Source: Plectrocnemia conspersa
Taxonomy: Eukaryota; Arthropoda; Insecta; Trichoptera; Polycentropodidae
Direction of reading: 5' to 3'
Length of the DNA stretch: 64,000 nucleotides
Assembly: GCA_009617715.1 (NCBI GenBank)
Contig: VTFK01000293.1
Coordinates: 186,001-250,000, forward strand
Positions 60,330-64,000 of the stretch are shown piece after piece. The position numbers were made by a program, and so were the translations under genes. Position 1 is the stretch's first letter. Every line of letters begins with the position of its first letter. Below the pieces are notes generated by a model. The model worked only from the letters and a program-made list of their open reading frames with translations, searched no databases and was not told the origin of the DNA.

Positions 60330-63300
60330 TATTCGTATTTGTATTCTAATGCTTTTTTGCTAAAAACATTAGGATACAATTCATTGAATTTTCAAAGTAG
60401 CATTTTTTTAATAAATAATTCGACTGCGAGTTTTAGAGAGTCGCGATCGCGTTCCTTGTTGCTGACCGTTGCGGCCAGGACGACAGCGCTTGAAAACGCT
60501 TCTCAAGAACGAGCCATCTAGCTTCTGAATGAGTTTGCCGAATACAAGGAGTTCTTAGCGATAGCTACGAGGAGCTAAAAAAATTACGCGGGATGGTATT
60601 GAATAATGGTTCAACTGTCAAAATAAAATTTTGAATTATATGCTATCAAACATTACAAATTACTATAATATTTATAGTAGCAAAGTGGCAAGCAAATAGA
60701 TGTATCCAATTTTAGAAATGGAAAATTGGCTTACCCTCGATGTTAAATAATTGCAACGATTTCTATATATACATTTTTAACGCAAAACATACGATTTTGG
60801 TTATATTTTTACTGCTCTGACCTGGTTTTCGAGCGAGCTGCTCCAATTGAGTTATCCTTGTAAATCTCACGCTCGTTATTCGCAAATTTCAGAATGCAGC
60901 GTCGGAAACTTTTTCCCTGTGAAATTACGTCGAAACAATGAGGGCCCCCCGGCGATTTATTATAAGTTGGGTCTTCCTTTGAAAGTTTATCCTTGCGTTT
61001 TCGGCCGTCAAGTCAAAACTTTGTACATTTGGGCACACCGTAAAAAACCCACATACACAGCCTGACCACAACCATTGATTTCTGACCGAGGGAAACCTCA
61101 TTTTGCTGGACCCAAGACTGAGACACAGTGTGGGTGACTTTTACCCGCCCACTAACACGCTCATAAATACTTACAAGAAAGTATTTTTCCTTATTAGGTT
61201 GCGCCATTTGTTACATTAAGATCGGCGACATTTGTTACAGTATCGGTTATATACATATTTTAAGCATACTATACAACAATAAAGATTTTGTGGGAAAGCA
61301 TAAAAGATCAGTCTTTAAAAAATCGTATTATTGCTATTATACATTCCTTATAATTTACCTGCTCTCTTTACAGAAAAATTATATGAAAAAATTGTTTAGA
61401 TGAATTCGAAGTACGTTCTGTACAAGAATATATTTTATATTTTAAGTAATAAAATTAACAAAATAAGAGATGTAGAGTTAATAATACTTATATAATGAAA
61501 AGTATTAAAAAATCTAATATCAAAATTGCTATGATAAAAAATCGTTTGAAGTAACATTTATTTTAAGGTTAAATATGGCGCTAATATTTAATCCGGAATT
61601 TAAAGTATTATATGAGCTAATAAATTAATTAGTTCATTAAAAAATAGCTACAAATAAAACTTTGAATACTATTGAAATTGCGAAATTGCTTAAGGTGCGA
61701 CGATGTCGTAATTATTACCCTTTTGAGGTGTAAAAAATTTAAAGAGCGTAAAAGGATAATTAAAAAACGAAAATTTTTTATAAATGTCAAAAATATCATT
61801 TTTTTATCTGTAAGCTGATATTAAGACATTTTTCTAATCATCTAAAAAAGTAATATCTTGTGACATAGTTATGGAAAACGATGTCGCGTTTTTCAATTAA
61901 ACCACCCAATAAAAGGATAAATTTGGCAGGTCTAAAAACGGTAAAATGCTTAAAGCAAAATTTATAGGTGTGAGAATACAAATATTATGCTATATTTTGG
62001 TAACAAAGCATGTGATATACAAAAACGAGGTTTAAACGCCTAAGACAAAAATGAAGCTTCTTTGTTAAAATGTAACACCACCGTGAGAAAACCCGTTTTC
62101 CGATTAAGTCAAGGTACCCACAATATTTTCGAAAGGATATTACGTGAATTCAAGATTGCCATCCATACGGCAAACACTTTTGTAATTGGATATTTTTTTT
62201 CGTTAACTTTGAATATATTTGAAAACGCGTGTTTATAAAAATGTGCGCAATTAACTGGTTTATATATTTTTTTGTATTTTGGATACATATAAATGGAATA
62301 ATTAATACTTATTATGTTATTTTATTATTAAATAAAAATAAGAAAAAAATTAAATTAAAAAAGAAATAAAAGCTTTTTATGTGCTATTCTACTGGAAAAA
62401 TAATCTCTTCAACCGAACAAAAACATTGATTTATGACCACATAGGAGCTTTCCGTATTTTTTCGGTCCCTTACAAGACTAATACACTTTCATTAGCGAAA
62501 TCTAAGCTTGCGTTAAAAAAAGTCGCACCCACTTAAGTATATTATATCAAATCCTAGATCCATAATACCTAACCTACTATATAAATAAGCATTATTCTCT
62601 GTCTAATGTTGTCAAAGTAAAAACGGGTTAACATTTGATGTAAATAAATTACGCATTTCTAAACAAAATTTATTTGCGTCATTAAATCAGAAAAAATAGA
62701 ATGGTTATCTTTTGATATTTAAATCTAAATTTTCTATAAATTTATAAAGAAATGGATTTAAAGCGCAATATTTTTTTTATAAAGAAGCTAAAATTTGCTG
62801 CCAATAAATTTTAATTAGACATGATTTGTAAAAAAAGTTTTATGGTCTTTTAGAGAAATTTGTAGACACGACAAAAAAAAATAATATTTGAATCCAGATC
62901 TTTCAGGTTTTGGTCACTAATATATACCACTGCTGGTTAAGATGAATTGCTACGGGCATTTTAAACCCACTTTGTAAACATAACGATTTTGCAAATGTGG
63001 CCTGGTTAAATCTGCTACGTCATGTTAACATTAGTGGAAACGGCAGTTGTCTTCTTTTCTTTTCGAGCATCTCGTATAAAATATTCGGAATCACAGCTCC
63101 AGTCACCATAATTTTATCACATACTATAGCGACTGACAGTGACACAAGGAAATTAAATCACTAAGCGTACTCTTCACAGCATATGCGTTCGAAAACTGAG
63201 CTTTCTCTCGCAAAAGTCCGCGCCAGGGCGAAAAGCTTCGCGTGACAGACACAGGCGGAAATTATTTTTTTATCCCCCTAGTTGTGTGTACGTAGCAAAG

Positions 63301-64000
63301 TGAAAAACGAGGTCTTGTATATCCAAACTAGCGTTTTATAGCCGGCAATAAAAACACATTGCGTCAGATTTGCTCCTTTTTTATATATTTTTTGTTTGTT
63401 TCGTTAGACCAATCCACTTAATTGCACTTGTTGAACTTACGGCCTTGCTCAATTAAAACGTCTACGTGTTTGTGTGTTTGGTACACATGTACGTATGGTT
63501 ATTGCAATTATACTAATTGGTCGACGGTGTTGCCAGTGGTAAACGACGAGGACGCCATTTGCACGCGTCGCTTTGCTTTATGGAAATACGGCCGGGGAGC
63601 TTTGCTAATTCGCAATGGTAAAATTTTAATAGGATGTGTTCTATTTCAGAAACATGTTTGGTATTTTAAAATATAGTAATAATTTCATTTTTATATCAAA
63701 ACTGTTTATGTAATAAAAGATTATATTAATAGATGTGATTAAATAAAAAATAAATATTACAATAAAAAAAGAAGTGGTTTAGTAATAATATTTCGGGAGA
63801 TTATAATTATTAAATAAATATAATGCATATTAACTTTTTCTAATCTAGCAGATACACCATGATGATTAAATAAAATAGAGCTAAATCGCGCAAAAATAGT
63901 ATAAAAATATAAAATTATATAATAAGCACATATGTATGAAACACCTTAAACAATGTTGCTATTTGAGGAGCGGTTTTAGTTGTTAATAAAAGCAATATGC
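60330..64000. other. Gene-free stretch at the right end
   Basis: No gene is supported. GC-richer unique patches lie at 60,430-60,540, 60,830-61,200, 63,000-63,360 and 63,520-63,620. The last contains a minus-strand ATG at 63556-63558 in good context followed by a 16-codon frame, too short to call. A SINE-like fragment lies at ~62,887-62,940. Confidence 0.35.

Noticed and set aside
63505..63620. Possible first exon on the minus strand (ATG at 63556-63558, 16 codons)
   Set aside because: Good start context, but the frame is too short and the candidate donor (GTATAA) too weak to support a gene.

Overview
The window looks like a piece of an AT-rich animal nuclear genome, most likely an insect. 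It has spliced genes with GT-AG introns (62-154 bp in the compact genes, several kb elsewhere), AATAAA signals, and remnants of piggyBac, mariner, hAT, Penelope-like and LINE elements. The order was not determined. No prokaryotic genes, CRISPR arrays, rRNA genes or intact tRNA genes were seen.

The left part (1-17.4 kb) is a compact block of housekeeping genes: the last exon of a GTPBP10/Obg-family GTPase (+), mitochondrial ClpP (-, five exons), the kinetochore protein Rod/KNTC1 (+, almost one 5.6-kb exon with a reading-frame break near its start), a riboflavin transporter of the SLC52A family (-, two coding exons around a 2.6-kb intron), and Beclin-1/Atg6 (+, intronless and strikingly GC-rich). 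Two neighbouring pairs (GTPase/ClpP and Rod/SLC52A) are tail-to-tail with poly(A) signals that nearly touch. The genes have no obvious shared pathway.

The right part (17.4-64 kb) is gene-poor. Three minus-strand segments with good splice sites and matching phases join into one open C-terminal reading frame of about 145 residues: 40,165-40,015, 28,726-28,587 and 27,194-27,047. I do not recognise the protein. If they form one gene, most of this region is its introns or 5' side, and the GC-richer unique islands at 41-63 kb would be candidate regulatory elements.

Mobile DNA is mostly decayed: a piggyBac-like fragment (2.6-3.1 kb), a Penelope-like C-terminus (11.3-11.6 kb), two mariner fragments (22.2 and 57.6 kb), two LINE reverse-transcriptase fragments (36.6 and 60.2 kb), a nearly complete hAT with a perfect 8-bp target duplication (30,103-32,709), MITEs (12.9, 43.7 kb), a probable solo LTR (54.8-55.5 kb), tRNA-like SINE pieces, a degenerate ~185-bp tandem repeat before Atg6, and several long hairpins. 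The hairpins worth most attention are an 82-nt miRNA-like one in the SLC52A intron and a perfect 32-bp one at 52.5 kb.
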